DNA from: Hygrophila difformis
Lineage: Eukaryota; Streptophyta; Magnoliopsida; Lamiales; Acanthaceae
DNA length: 64,000 bases
Assembly (NCBI GenBank): GCA_030278955.1
Contig: JAOANR010000005.1
Coordinates: 124,001 to 188,000, forward strand
Direction: 5' to 3'
Both the position numbers and the translations under genes were made by a program. Below the pieces are notes generated by a model. It saw only the letters and a program-made list of their open reading frames with translations, was not told the DNA's origin and searched no databases. Positions 36,436-48,398 of this stretch are shown here, one piece after another; position 1 is the first letter of the stretch; each line of letters begins with the position of its first letter.

Positions 36436-38624
36436 CCGGATAATTAATTCATGATTAATCAATTTAATTGTGATTAATTAACACAAATAATTCATGCTTG
36501 GGCCTATTGTAGATTTTTTGCAAGCATTTAAATAATAAATAGTGGGTGCCCAACCCACTTGAAGGAATAAGTTGGCCCAACATAAAAGAGAGGATGATGA
36601 GGTTAGCCCAAGAGGATGGAGCCCAAGCTCATGACCCATTGAGAACCCTCAAATCAGCCATTGACCCCCATTTTTCACTTTGAACACTTCAAAAATTTGG
36701 GATTCCCGTCACTATGGAGTAAGGTGGAGGAAAAATGTGATTTTGTGGAGATATAGCCAATTTCTACTCAAATTGACTTGGGGGATTGGCTATATAACTT
36801 ATGGTAAGTGATTTCCTTGCATTATTTCTTGTTTTTGAGGGTTTAAAAATGGATTTTGGTGGGTGTTCTTCCAAGTGACGAATTTGGGGTTTTGGTAATG
36901 ATTTTGTAGTTTTGAGTTGGGGAAGCTTGGCATTATCTTCCTAATGAGTTGATGAACTTGCTTTGTTGTTGAGGTATCTATTCTTAGCACAATCCTTGTT
37001 TTAAATTGGTTTAGAAATGCATGTTGGAGTTGAGGAAGATTATGAAGAGGATGATGATTGATTTTGAGTTTTGGGGTTCGATTTGTCAAATGTAGCTTGC
37101 GATTGGATGTTTGGGAGCTGGAAAATAGTGGAATTGAAGTTTAAAGACATCATATACTAAGGCAAGGAGTAGTATAACTTATTTGGGGAAGGGATTGACA
37201 TGGAAATGGCTGAAAAATCGCCATTTCCGCACTGTGTGGCTGTGCAGAGGCATTCTGTGCCTTGCGCGTGCCCACGCCTAACGCGTTGATTTTCCTCTGT
37301 TTGTCTGCTTCAGTTATCTTCTTGCGCGTGCCCACGCCAAACGCGCCCGAGAGAGCTGCCTCCCCTGTTTTGCCTCTTTTATTCATTCCTTCTATTTCTT
37401 TCGCATTTTCACTTCTCTTTAATCTTCATATGAATGTTGGACATTGATAAATGATGTTTAAAACTTGTGCTAGGATAACTTAGGCGTAAATGGGTGTTTC
37501 ACATAAACCTTATGTTGTCTTAGAATAATTAAGAATGCAAAATTATGTGGATTCCTTTTGTAATTCTTGTGCCGTTATGAGTGTAGTTTGGCAAGCCCGG
37601 ATATGTGTTCATCTATAGTACCATGTGGGAATTATCTCCGGTACTGGCCATGTGGAATGAGTTCTCCGGCCTTCGACCATGTGAGATGTTATCTCCGGTC
37701 ATGACCCGCTTGAGGCTGCTCTGATCGGGTGATCATCCAGCTCTCTCCACTTTATTTGGTACCTAGCCGGGGTGTAGGCTAAATCGTCCGCGGCGGGGGC
37801 GATCTGAACAATCATGCTACCTAGGGAGAGCCAGTGGATTCTCACCGGCGGTACATGGTTGGCCATGGTTCTTAGGAAGCGCGCTAGACATATCTATGTG
37901 ATGCATTTAGGTTAGATAGACATATCAGGTCATTGCATATCACGTCATTCATACATCTAACATTTGTGTATGCAGTGTATGGCATGGTTGAAGCACCGGT
38001 ATGGGACGGTGTGATGTTTATTACTCTACTCTTGTTGTCACTATCTTTATTATCACTACTATTATATTTACCTACTGTTTTATACCCTTCCCAATGCTCT
38101 GCTATTTCTATTCCTTGCGCAGTACTTATGTACTGACACCTTGCTATTTGTTTTTCTTATAGATATTCCAAGGGACTATACTTTGTGATATAGATACACC
38201 CGAAAATATACACCTCACTACTATTATGTTTCTCTATGACTATGCTTTGTGATTTAGTATTGCTTATATTGTTGCTAGATTATACTTGGGCTTGTATTCC
38301 TATCTTCCTGATTTCATGTTGACCGGTGAGCCAAGTGTTGAGACAATGGCATGCTTATCCTTTACTTGTGTTGGGACACTATGTTTAAACTAGACTTATC
38401 TATCATGTCGAAACACTTTGACTCTTTTTGTAAGCCAACCTTTGGATATTGTGTTGTTAATTAGGCGGTATTTTCCTTCCGGTGTTATATTTACTGCTTG
38501 CTTGTTGTGTGACTCTGGTTACCTTGCTTCGTATCACGAATCTTAAGCTGATTGGCCAACAGTTTAGGTGAAATGGGACGACAGTAACGTCGCGAAAATG
38601 GTTTTAAATTTTTGGGTCGTTGCA
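36436..38624 (+). repeat. 3' LTR of element C, or an LTR of the same family joined across the gap
   Basis: Resumes at ccggataatt, the bases that follow tgtaacacc in the 5' LTR, and runs to gggtcgttgca. It is near-identical to 28811-30970 except for two blocks: 37101-37126 (extra bases) and 38174-38227 (replaced sequence relative to about 30532-30574). Confidence 0.8.
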
Positions 38625-38628
38625 TGTT

Positions 38629-38816
38629 GCAGCCCACATGGTTAACAACCTTACTTTAAGGTGGTTGTTAAAGGGAGGGGTTTAGGGTGGTTGTTAAGGT
38701 GGTTGGGGGGTCGAGCCCCATCTCCAACAACCCACCATGTGGTGATGTGATTTCACACATGGAGAGGGGTTGGGGTGCACGGTCTGCAGGCCGAGCTCGG
38801 GGTAGGGTTGTTACAT
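38629..38816 (+). mobile_element. tRNA-derived SINE, plus strand
   Basis: An A-box-like start (agcccacatggttaacaacc) and a B-box-like gggtcgagcccc (38708-38719) give an internal Pol III promoter layout. The body ends ggggtagggttgttacat. A second copy faces it at 38827-39001. Boundaries are approximate and no target duplication was found. Confidence 0.65.
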
Positions 38817-38826
38817 AAAAGTGCAT

Positions 38827-39001
38827 ATGTAACAACCCTACCCCGAGCTGGGCCTGCAGACCGTGCACCCCAACCCCTATCCATGTGTGCGTCCAGGCAT
38901 CAAGCCAAGCACCCCATGATGGGTTGTTGGAAGTGGGATTTGAACACCCAACCTCCCCTTTAACAACCACCTAAAGTTAAGGTTGTTAACCATCTGGGCT
39001 G
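38827..39001 (-). mobile_element. tRNA-derived SINE, minus strand, tail-to-tail with the previous one
   Basis: The minus strand begins cagcccagatggttaacaac, has B box gtgttcaaatccc (38935-38947), and ends ggggtagggttgttacat. It pairs with the neighbouring copy as a long inverted repeat with a spacer of about 10 bases. The tRNA-like ends and two boxes favour a SINE over a MITE. Confidence 0.65.
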
Positions 39002-39031
39002 TCTGATAGAGCTCGATCAGATATTGGTTTC

Positions 39032-39094
39032 TTGGCCATTTATGATTGTTATCAAATAGAGCTCGATCACTGCAGAATCGTTTCTCAGGCTCTC
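39032..39094 (+). repeat. Flank before G2 shared with the flank of G1
   Basis: Matches 23682-23754 apart from small changes. Ahead of it (39002-39031) is an extra partial copy of the atagagctcgatca string. Confidence 0.7.
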
Positions 39095-39514
39095 TGATAA
39101 TGGCCAAAATTGACCATTATTTTCAATCTATTTCCGTGTCTAAACATGGGCATTTGATCGCATTCCGGTCTTATTTAATTAAGAAAGCAGTTGAATTTGA
39201 CAGATATATGCAAATTTGTATAAATAATAAGAGGGTATTGAGAAATACAAAAATATTATTATTTTTATTAAATTTGTGTTTAAAAATCCAAAAACATGAT
39301 AAAATTTTTAAAAATCCCACAATTGATAAATTATGGTTTGGTGGTATCTGTTCGGTGGAACACGGTTCCGTTAAATGGAGCACATGCCAAATGATTAATT
39401 GGGGGAATAAATACCCATATATCTATATACTTATGGTATATTTATATTCTTATTTATTTATGCATTTAACTAAAAAAAAATTAATGATGTCTTGAATGCA
39501 GGTGGGGACCATTG

Positions 39515-40130
39515 AGTCATCCCCCCCAAATTGCCAATTCCCTATTGAACGGAAAACAGAAGCAGCGGCCACCAACACCCACATCCGGCCATCCCTCCTT
39601 TCCGGCGACACCTCCATCACCACACCAGCTCCGCCACCACCGCACCTCCGACTCGGCATCCTCAAGCTCTCAAAACACCCGCGGCCGCCGCCGCCCCCTG
39701 CCGGCACCTCCATCTCCGACCATCAACCATTCCGGCAGCCCTCTCCCAGATCTGTCACCATCGTCATCATCAATTCCATCTCCTCCACCCTTCTCCGGCG
39801 CCTCTGTCTCGTCGCCACCACTGCCGTTCTCCAATTTCCGGCGCACTACCATCTCCGGCGCCCTCTCCTCCATTTCCGATAGCCACGGCCGCCGCCGTTT
39901 CCACCTCCATCTCCCTCAAGCCTTCCAGCCACCACCGTAGCAAGCTCCCGCGAGCTCTGCCTACACCGTCGCTCGTCTCCACCTCACCTTCCGGCAGCTC
40001 CAGCACCCCCACCACTTCCCATTCTTCCACCGAGCTCACGACCTCCATCTCATGTCTCAGTCCCAAACTCCGACAGCCCACGCCGATTCATCTCCACCCC
40101 GGCGGGATCTCAGCAGCCCCATTTCACCAA
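39515..40130. other. GC-rich block in U3 of G2
   Basis: Counterpart of the block at 24180-24800, with the same 103-codon minus-strand frame (39770-40081). A purine-rich stretch follows at 40149-40260. Confidence 0.5.
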
Positions 40131-40740
40131 CTGGGTGATGAACTCGATTGAAGAAGGAAAGAGAGCAGAACAAAGAAAACGGAAGAAAAAAATGGGGAAA
40201 GAGAAGGGAGGAAAGAGAAGAAGAGAGAGGAAAGAAGGAAAGGGGAAAGAGAAAAAAATTTATCCGGACCTCGGGACTCCTGTCTCTAAGCAAAATTCAT
40301 GTCGCGAAACTATGTCTAGCAACATGGAGTCTCAGGACAGGGAAAATGGTCTAGGGACAGGAGAAAAATTGTTTAGGGACAGGGACCTTGTCGCTAGAGG
40401 AGAAAGCCAGTCGCTAAACATAACTTAGGGACAGGAGAGGAAAATAATTAGCGCCACAGATCAGTCTCACGACAGGGAGGAGTATCGCGCCACGGACAGA
40501 GAAAGAAAAAGCAGCTTCACGAGCAAGTCACGTGATCACCTCAAATTCAAATTCCCGCATGCTCAATACACCGGAAGGTCCCGGGACCTCAGCTCCCGCA
40601 GCATAAAATTTTTGTCTTTTACTTCCTGGAGCTCGAGCTCCCGTCCCTTTGTTCACACAGCCCTGAATTAAAAGTGCAATTATATGTTGTATCGCAAGAC
40701 AGATTTGTTTCACGACACAGCATTTTGATTAGAGACACGA

Positions 40741-40786
40741 TGGGCCTTAAATGGGTCTAGGGTTTTCCTACTCTTCTATAAATATA
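40741..40786 (+). promoter_or_regulatory. Core promoter of G2: TGGGCC box, telo-box, TATA
   Basis: TGGGCC at 40741-40746, a second box mutated to TGGGTC, TAGGGTTTT at 40758-40766 and TATAAATATA at 40777-40786. Confidence 0.6.
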
Positions 40787-41464
40787 TCCTCCCACCCCTT
40801 TGAACAGTACCTACACACCCATTTTTTAGGTTTTTCTTTACTGTTCTTCTTGGAGGCACCCAAGGTGCTCTCCAAAATTAATTTAATGTAGATGGTTTCA
40901 TGGCCATGTTATTTTTATTTTCAGTTTTAGTTTGCTAGTTTTAGGCAATAAATGGGTTTCTAGTATTGTAGCCACTTTTATATTTTATTTTGTTTACAGT
41001 TGTAGGATTAGATTTGTGGGTTGAAAACACTTAATTAATGGGTGTATTTTGAACCATGTTTTGGTATTGTTGTTATACAAGAAAATTGCTCCAAAAATTC
41101 TGTCATGGGTTCCTCCCCATAACATCTACTGTTCAGTTTTATTATTTGTTGGTCACTTGACCATTTTTATTATTTTTAGTTAGTTTAGTGCTTTCTAGAT
41201 TTAAAATGCATAAACACATTGAATATTTATCCCTTGATAGATTTAGTGTAGGTTTTACTTTAATTTTAGTTAGGATAATTTGTGTTTGTTTTTGCTACTA
41301 GTACTACTTTTTGTTATATTTTTTTACTATTCTGTTCTTGTTTTCTTTAATTTTTAGGTAGTATTTTTATTTTTCTTTTCATTTCTAGTACATTAGATCT
41401 AACTAGGGATGATATTGAAAGTGTTTGCATACTAAAAAAAAATTATATTTCCTACATTGTATTG

Positions 41465-42165
41465 CATCACGTTGTAGCCCCACGGGTTGCTACTTAATAT
41501 TCCCGTTGTGATTCCACGGATCACAACGCAATTTTATGCAATGCAATGTAAGATCCAAAATACTTCAAAAATTTTATAAATTACTCACGTCGTGAGACTC
41601 CCGTCGTGATCCCACGGATCACGACGCACCTTTTCCCTCTCTCACGATGGGAGTATGCCAAAATTTTTATAAAAATTTTATAAAAACCCATGTCGCAAGA
41701 CCCCCATATCGTGAACCCATGGTTCACGACACACTTCTCAGTCTAGCGACATGGGACCAAACACTTAGAATTTTTTCTAAAAACCCTCATGTCGCAGGAC
41801 CCATGTCGTGAGACCATGTCTCACGACACAATTTTTGTCTAGCGACATGAGACCCATGCCTTAAAAAAATTCTAAAACTCCACCTGTCGCGAGACCCATG
41901 GCGCGGAACCTAGGTTCGCGACACAATTATGGTTTCACGACTGGGTTTCCATCTCTTTTGATTTCCAAAAATTCTAACTTCCAACCCCCATGTCGCGAGA
42001 CTCCTATCGTGAGACCATGTCTCACGACACACTTTTTGTCTAGCGATATGGAAACCCTAAATTTCTAAAAAGAAAAATCCAATTTCTCTTATTCCCCACC
42101 CTTCACGTCTTGATCCTCCCGTCGTGAACCCGTGAACGACGCAATTTCTGTCTCACGACATGCAT
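41465..42165 (+). repeat. Nested stem-loop array in G2
   Basis: Same modules as G1 with scattered changes, for example cctatcgtgagaccatgtct near 42003. The last module has lost part of its inner stem (42121-42140). Confidence 0.8.
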
Positions 42166-44908
42166 GGCACTCTCTTGCCAAATTTTTATTCTCCATCTCA
42201 TCCCATTAATTAATTGAACCTTTATATTAATATTTGGATTTCAACCCATGATTAATTTGATATAAAGAACTTTGTTCAATTTTCCATTAAAAGATTTTTC
42301 TACAAAAATTAAACTCTAATGATCTAAGTATATAATCCGGACTGTAATTAATTAATTATGGAATGAGTGATTATTTAGACATAAAGAGTAATTATGGATT
42401 TAATTCCATAACCTTGGATGAGAAACCAATGTCTCTCATACAAGATTATTTTTCTTTTAATCCCAAAAATATTATCTTTTATTTATTTTGTCTTTCCCTG
42501 TGTTGTGTGAAACGAATAGTGTAAAATATCATAGAATAATGTTGGCGAACGGTCCCTTTATCGGGAAATGAAGTAGCCCTTAGTCTGTGTATTAATTACT
42601 ATTTGTTATTTTGCATGGTTTGGATAGTGACTGACGAGGTCAGGCAAACGGTCCTCTCACCGGGAAATGAAGTAGCCACTCAGTCAGTCCCTGTCTGAAT
42701 ACAGTTTTATTTTCTTATTTTATTTTCAAACCCAAATTTCAAACTGTAATATTATCAGACTGTGTCGATCAACACTGTTTGACTGGTATTATAGTGAGAA
42801 AATTTGTAGGCTTTTCTCTCATATTTGACAGATAGTAGAAATCTTGATGATAGCGATCACTGTCATTTAAGGTCTTCTGCTGTCTAAAATCATTCTACCC
42901 AAATGAGAGAGAAATTGGACAGCAGATGTTTGCAGTCCACCCAATCGTTTTGCCATCTTTTTTGCCAAAAATAAATTCTTCTCATCTCGACTATTTCATC
43001 TCTGTGTATCACATTCTGTCTAAACCCACTTTATATTTTGGGTTAATTTAATTTTACACTTCTCATATAAAATTATGCATGATAATATTATGTAACTATT
43101 GTGGTCAAATTATTTTGGGATCCTTCCCTTGGATATAGAAGTCTTGATTTTTAATCAGATGTCTCATAATAAATTTCCAACAAAAATTCATTTATAAAAT
43201 CCGGATCTGAGTAAGGGATAAATTCCACAATTATGACTAACTCATATCCGACTGTGGGTTGATTTTGGGAAATTAGAAGCAGAGTCAATGATTAGGTCTC
43301 GCCTAGACTGAAAGGATCTGTGTTTTAATTGAGAGTCTAGTACCTATTTAGGGAATGATTTTCAAACATCAATTATTTTCCAAAATTGTTGTATGTTGGA
43401 ATTCTTGTATTACATATTGCACTGAATCAGAGTCCACTTGGATTCAGATAAGGTGTGATAGAGAATACTAGAAGAACAACATGTGGGCCTTGGTTATTTT
43501 TTAAGGTAGGGTTGAGTATTCTTTCAACTACTATCCTCTTCTGCCAAAGCCTATTTTTGAGTCCTGAGTGGGTGCATCCGGAACGAGCTAATTTATTAGT
43601 TCGTTTCAATAGTTTGTATCTCATAACCACCCGAAAGGAAGTGAACACTGCGAGCGGTTCACCGAGATCCGGGAATTCTTGATCCACATCCAGTCATTCA
43701 GACTGGGGGCTTTCATTTACTACTAGTACGAAGCTTTTGAAACTTCCGAGTGATAGGATTTAAAATGCTTTCTTTACTGCTTTCTTTTAAACGCTTTTAT
43801 AGAGGTCACTCGGATGCGTCGCTAGATCTTCTAACTGCTACTAGGACTGAGAGTTAAGGATAGTTCAGGCTTAATTTTAGTCTTTGGGTGTGACCGGGGG
43901 AATGATAGGAGTACCTGACACTTCAACTAATGATTTGTCAAGTGTTGCTTGTCCACCACAGATAAATAATATACCTTAGCAATGCATTGCAAGGGTAGTT
44001 ATGTGTCTGTGGTATCTTAGAATATGTTGTCTTAAGAGCATGTAAACTCTTACTGTAAGTATCTGTCTGACAAAGGGAACATGGTATAGAGAGCATGAGA
44101 GTTAGCTAACTGAAGGATTATCTCAAACAAAGATTTGTGTATTAAAATGGAAGTTTAATTGTGTCTCATCTGAATCTTGTCCAATTTTTATTATTTTTCT
44201 TCCTGTCCCTTCTGTATCATTTTAAATCTGCTTTCTTAGAATAATTTTAACGCTTTCTTAGAATAATTTTATTGCTTTCTTAGATTAAATTTAATTCGCT
44301 TTCTAGAATAATTTTATCTGCTTTACTTTATTGCTTTCATAGCTTAGAATTAAATTATGTCAAGTAGTTGATAATCAAACACAAACTTGAATCAAGTAAC
44401 CGAGTGGAAAATCTTATAAAACGACGTGAGCCCTGCTTCTACGCACATCCTCCAGTGAACGATCCGGTACTTACTACAAATACTGCAATTTTTGACTCCG
44501 TGCGCTTTCGGGGGCACAATTTCTTAACACGAGTAAATAAAAACGTGACAACCTATAAATATATCCCTAATCCCAACTCCGCCTTCGTAAAGTGGTTTCA
44601 TTAAATAAAATCAAGACCGGGATTAATTCATATTATTCTCTATTTTCGAAAATACTCATGTGGGAAATTTGTCAAAAGTTTCATTGTGCTAGAAAGGTAG
44701 AGTTGAATTCAGCGCAATTTGACATCCATCCTCTAATTTGAAATTGGAGATTATTCAGCCTGCGTCTATTCTTGCAAAGGGATGCAAAAAGCCAAATTCC
44801 TTTCTCTTGCTCTTCAACAACATCCTTACTTAAAAGCATGAGTGTTTTTATCTAGATGGATGGGGGTGATTATCAGAGATAGAATGATCTAGATCAAATG
44901 CTACTTTC

Positions 44909-45263
44909 TCATTTTGATCCTCCCCCTAAAAGTCGCAAAGCCTCGAATAGCTGGAACATCCAATTTCCTGCCTCTCTACAACTTTCGAGAAAGTCAATTA
45001 TTGTTGGCTCAAAGGTTCCCAGTCCCAAAAGAGAGAAATCTTCAAGGGTAGCCTTCTTTAGAACCGACAAATGTTTAGAAGCCTCATTCAATGCCTTGCA
45101 AACTAGCTTACAGTTGAAGACAGTTTCTAGGTGATCGAATGCCAACCTCAACAGAATATTACCAAGAATCTCATAAGGAAGATCTGTAATCTGAGTGACC
45201 CCTGATCCGGATTTCTGTACTGAAATTATTTGTTTCTTGGAGGAGCTTCCAATTTCAAAACTG
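44909..45263 (-). pseudogene. F-box domain exon, probably a truncated host gene
   Basis: The minus-strand frame contains ITDLPYEILGNILLRLAFDH followed by LETVFNCKLVCKAL. This is the F-box pattern (LP.EIL..IL.RL...L....VCK) that binds SKP1 in SCF ubiquitin ligases. An in-frame TTG at 45277 is not a convincing start. Instead ttctactcag at 45264-45273 (minus strand) looks like a splice acceptor, so this is probably an internal exon. The protein stops about 50 residues after the F-box without kelch, LRR or other substrate domain. Neighbours are retroelements on both sides. The stretch 44684-44908 beside it shows nothing I can assign. Confidence 0.6.
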
Positions 45264-45449
45264 AGTAGAATTAACAAGATATTGCAATTGAGTTAAATAA
45301 AGGGCAGTAAGGAAATTCAAAAATCCATTGAGAACATAGAAGCTTGAAATCACAGTAGCAAACAGTTTAAAGAGATTACAGCTAAAAATCATGAAGTGAT
45401 TACAAAAGTTATGACAAAACATCTTCCTAACTAAGAAGGATTAGCCCAT

Positions 45450-45776
45450 TCAAGGATTGTCAATTTCCTCATCATCAGAATCAGTTCACAATTCTTCATC
45501 AGGGAAGACTTCACCGCATGTTAGCCTGAACTGTCTCACTATATCAAAGAATTGACAAGGGATGCAGTCTAGCCTGACATATGGGGGTAAAAATTCATGT
45601 TCAAACAGAGAATGATCTTTGCAAAAACTCCTTTCTTCTTGATCATGGAAAGGATTTGGAATTTTTACACAATGGAGTAGCCAGTGGAAAACATGAATTT
45701 TAATGAAGACTACTTCTAAGACATCTAAGGCTACTGATCTGATTAATTTTATTCCTTCCTCGGTCAGCTTATTATC
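45450..45776 (-). pseudogene. C-terminal fragment of an unidentified ORF, cut by element D
   Basis: A minus-strand frame enters from the element D border and runs 96 codons (containing IKIHVFHWLLHCVKIPNPF and RLDCIPCQFFDIVRQFRLTC) to a TGA at 45486-45488. The same frame then continues with an acidic end, TDSDDEEIDNP, to a second stop at 45450. The first stop is probably a later mutation. I do not recognise the protein; it could be a host gene or part of an older element. No feature was seen between 45294 and 45449. Confidence 0.45.
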
Positions 45777-48382
45777 TGTAATACCCGAGAATTTTCCATC
45801 ATAAAATAAATTAATAGTTAAATAAATAAATAATAGATAAAATAAATATCATAAATAAATAAACGAATCCAGCAAATAAAAGAAGTAAATAAAGATAAGG
45901 AAATGAGCAATGAGATTTTTACTTAAAAAGGAATTTAATTAAATAAAAGGATGGATTAAAGGTAAATAAATTGTACACCAAAACCCGACACTAATGAGCT
46001 CGAGTATTCGAGTCCAAAACATCTAATTAGACCCGAGCGAAAATTTAGAAAGGAAGTAGAGACCCGAATATACCCCGGGAATCGGAATTCGGGAGCATAG
46101 AGGGATAGAAACCCGAAAGAGAGGCGGAAAAGCACGACGGATCGCACGACCCGCCCGGACCGAAGTCCAGGCGAAGTCGGCGCGGTGGCCGCGCGGTGAA
46201 GGGCGATTAGCGCGCCACGACCGCGCCACTTGACATATTTGGTTGTTGCGTGAATCTCTCGCCCGAACGCGGATTTTTCGACTTTCGGTTGAACATCTCT
46301 CGACCCAAGACCTTTAGGTCAGATGTTGGACGCCCTAGGGATTGAGAATTCTATAAATAAGCCCCTTGGGAGTCCCAAATAAGTTTACAAAACCCTACAA
46401 CCTTCTATACGTTCGAAACTCTAAATTCGGAGTCAACGGAACGCACCAAACGGAGGCAGCAGCTTTGGACGAAAATCAAAGGATCTCCAAACGTTGTGGT
46501 AAGCTCTAGTTCGATAAATCTTTTCACGTTTCAATCCGAAAACGGATTCTAACTTCGGTTCTTCTCTTTCTACACCCAGTATTGGATCTAGATCGTAGAA
46601 CCCGACGAACGGAGAGGAGAAACGGTGATTTGGAAGCCACGCCTCCGAACTAGACATCCCCGACGTTCATAAACTCAGTAAGTTAACTCTTACATGGTTT
46701 TGGGATGAATTAAAACATTCAAAACTAAAAGATTAACAAGAAACCGAAAATCTGTCAATTCTTACTTTCTATCGGCGCAACAGATTTGATGAATTTTTCC
46801 TAACCTTAAAACGAACTCAAACGGAAAAACTTAAAACACGAAAAACGTTCCTAAGACTTAGATCTAGCTACTGTAAATTTTTGGGAATTTTTGGAGTTGA
46901 TTTGATATGAGAAAACCCACCGAAACCGAGCTGTATGAATCTAGATCTTGAAATCTTGGACAGAACTTAGGAATGATCTTGATCACGTTTTTGACATAGG
47001 ATCTAGACTGTTTTAGATCTTTGGCCAAACATGAAAGTTGTATATAAATGTCTTAAGATGATCCCTGTCAAATTTCATTAAATTTGGAGTTGAATTGCTA
47101 TGGTAGAATTCGAAATCTTTAAACTGTGACACATTAAACTCGGACAGATTTGTTCTTATGCGAAAATTGGTGATTTTGACCTACTTAGGTATCTCGGATC
47201 GAAAAAGGTAAAACACGAAAGTTGTAGATCTTGATGTTTCCGAGTCAGATATGAAATTTTGGAATTTTTGGATTTAAATCTGATTTTAGACGAATTTTAG
47301 AGTAAACTGTGATTTACCGAAACGAAATCTTGAAATCTTGTTGAAACATGGGATTAACCTTTAGGGTTGAAACGAGTTGAGATGTTATTTCTTAATAAAT
47401 ACAATTGAAGTTAGATTTTAAAAATTAAATCCCCTTACAAACTTGATAGATTAAAATTAGGGGTGAGTGCTCTGCAGGGTGCCCCCTAACGATTCACTTC
47501 GTGCCGTAATGGACGATGGTGACCCCGCACGCTAAACTTGAGATATGGATTGCCTAAACGGCGAAATATAGAGCCTACACTCTCGTGAATATCCGTATGG
47601 GTTTCCCGAGGCTCCGGAGTGGTGCTGGGTATGGCTGATACGGTTGCGGCCGCCGGGCTACCGGCTAAACTTGTTGACATCGCGATTTTATCGTGAAACT
47701 TTGAAATACCAAATCGGGGATGTAATGGGGATTCTAAATTAAATTAAATTAGATTAAATTATGTTGTTGTCCAATTAAATTATTTAAATGCTTTATTTAA
47801 ATTATGGCCTTTGTGATTAAACCATGTGATGTGTGTTATTAAATAGAGCCCTGAGATAATTTAGGCTATTGGATACTCGATTAGATTAAATTATATATTA
47901 GGTTATTATCATGCTTTTGTTAAATTATTAAATTAATGGCTTTTAAACCCTACGATCATGCATGTGTTAACTTACTCAGCAATTTTGCTGACCAAAACCA
48001 TTTTCATTCCTTTCCTTACAGAATATGTGGAATGAGCATGTGTGAGCACGATTCATGCATGGGATTTTGGGGAACACTTATTTTGCTTTTAAATTTCGTA
48101 CTTAGACTATATTATGAACGGGCATGTTTAACCCGTGTTTTGGCCATGTCGGCCCCTTTTATAGTTTCCGCTGCGATATTGTACTAAACTAAATATTTCA
48201 GCTGCGCTATGCTATTATTATTTTCGAATTATATTGTATGGGCTATTTTGAATGCTTTAAATGTTTTAAATACTGCAATACCTAGCCTTGCATCTCTTTG
48301 GTAAGCTCGGAGAAACCGTGTCTTACTAGGGAGATGTGGCGGTGACATCCCGACCTGGGTGACCAAAAACCGGGGTGTTACA
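45777..48382 (+). repeat. 5' LTR of element D (2606 bp)
   Basis: Starts TGTAATACCCG and ends GGTGTTACA, three bases before the PBS. Collinear with the A LTR. The 22-base block shared by A, B and D is at 47461-47483 and the GC-rich block at about 47560-47690. Confidence 0.92.
46352..46359 (+). promoter_or_regulatory. TATA box in the LTR of element D
   Basis: TATAAATAAGCCC, identical to the A LTR. Confidence 0.7.
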
Positions 48383-48385
48383 AGT

Positions 48386-48398
48386 TGGTATCAGAGCC
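48386..48398 (+). other. Primer binding site of element D
   Basis: tggtatcagagcc, the undamaged form of the Met-tRNA-type site in this family. Confidence 0.9.

Larger units (their letters stand above)
28802..38624 (+). mobile_element. Element C: Tekay/Del-like Ty3/gypsy retrotransposon with a scaffold gap
   Basis: Plus-strand order: 5' LTR (28802-30973), PBS, gag, protease, RT, RNase H, integrase with chromodomain-like tail, PPT, first nine bases of the 3' LTR, 500 N, LTR (36436-38624). It interrupts G1 at 28801. The bases beside the outer ends (agcta left, tgttg right) do not match as a target-site duplication, and the two LTRs differ in two blocks. The right-hand LTR may therefore belong to another copy. 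Coding frames carry several breaks. Confidence 0.85.
39095..44683 (+). repeat. LTR G2: complete long Athila-type LTR (5.6 kb), apparently solo
   Basis: Starts TGATAATGG and ends GTCAAAAGTTTCA, the same end that precedes the PBS in element E. No PBS, gag or PPT adjoins it, so it looks like a solo LTR. However, the flanking five bases (ctctc, ttgtg) do not match, which argues for rearrangement. It is near-identical to G1 over 39095-44107. The shared internal parts are a GC-rich block, purine stretch, promoter and stem-loop array. Confidence 0.8.

Noticed and set aside
38629..39001. A tRNA gene
   Set aside because: A- and B-box-like motifs are present but no cloverleaf with anticodon arm fits; a SINE head explains them better.
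38629..39001. A MITE or foldback DNA transposon
   Set aside because: The inverted halves carry tRNA-like heads and share 3' ends at the centre, as expected for two SINEs; no target duplication seen for a single unit.
44909..45277. Complete small F-box gene starting at TTG 45277
   Set aside because: TTG is not a credible plant start, and an acceptor-like ctcag precedes the F-box; more likely an internal exon.
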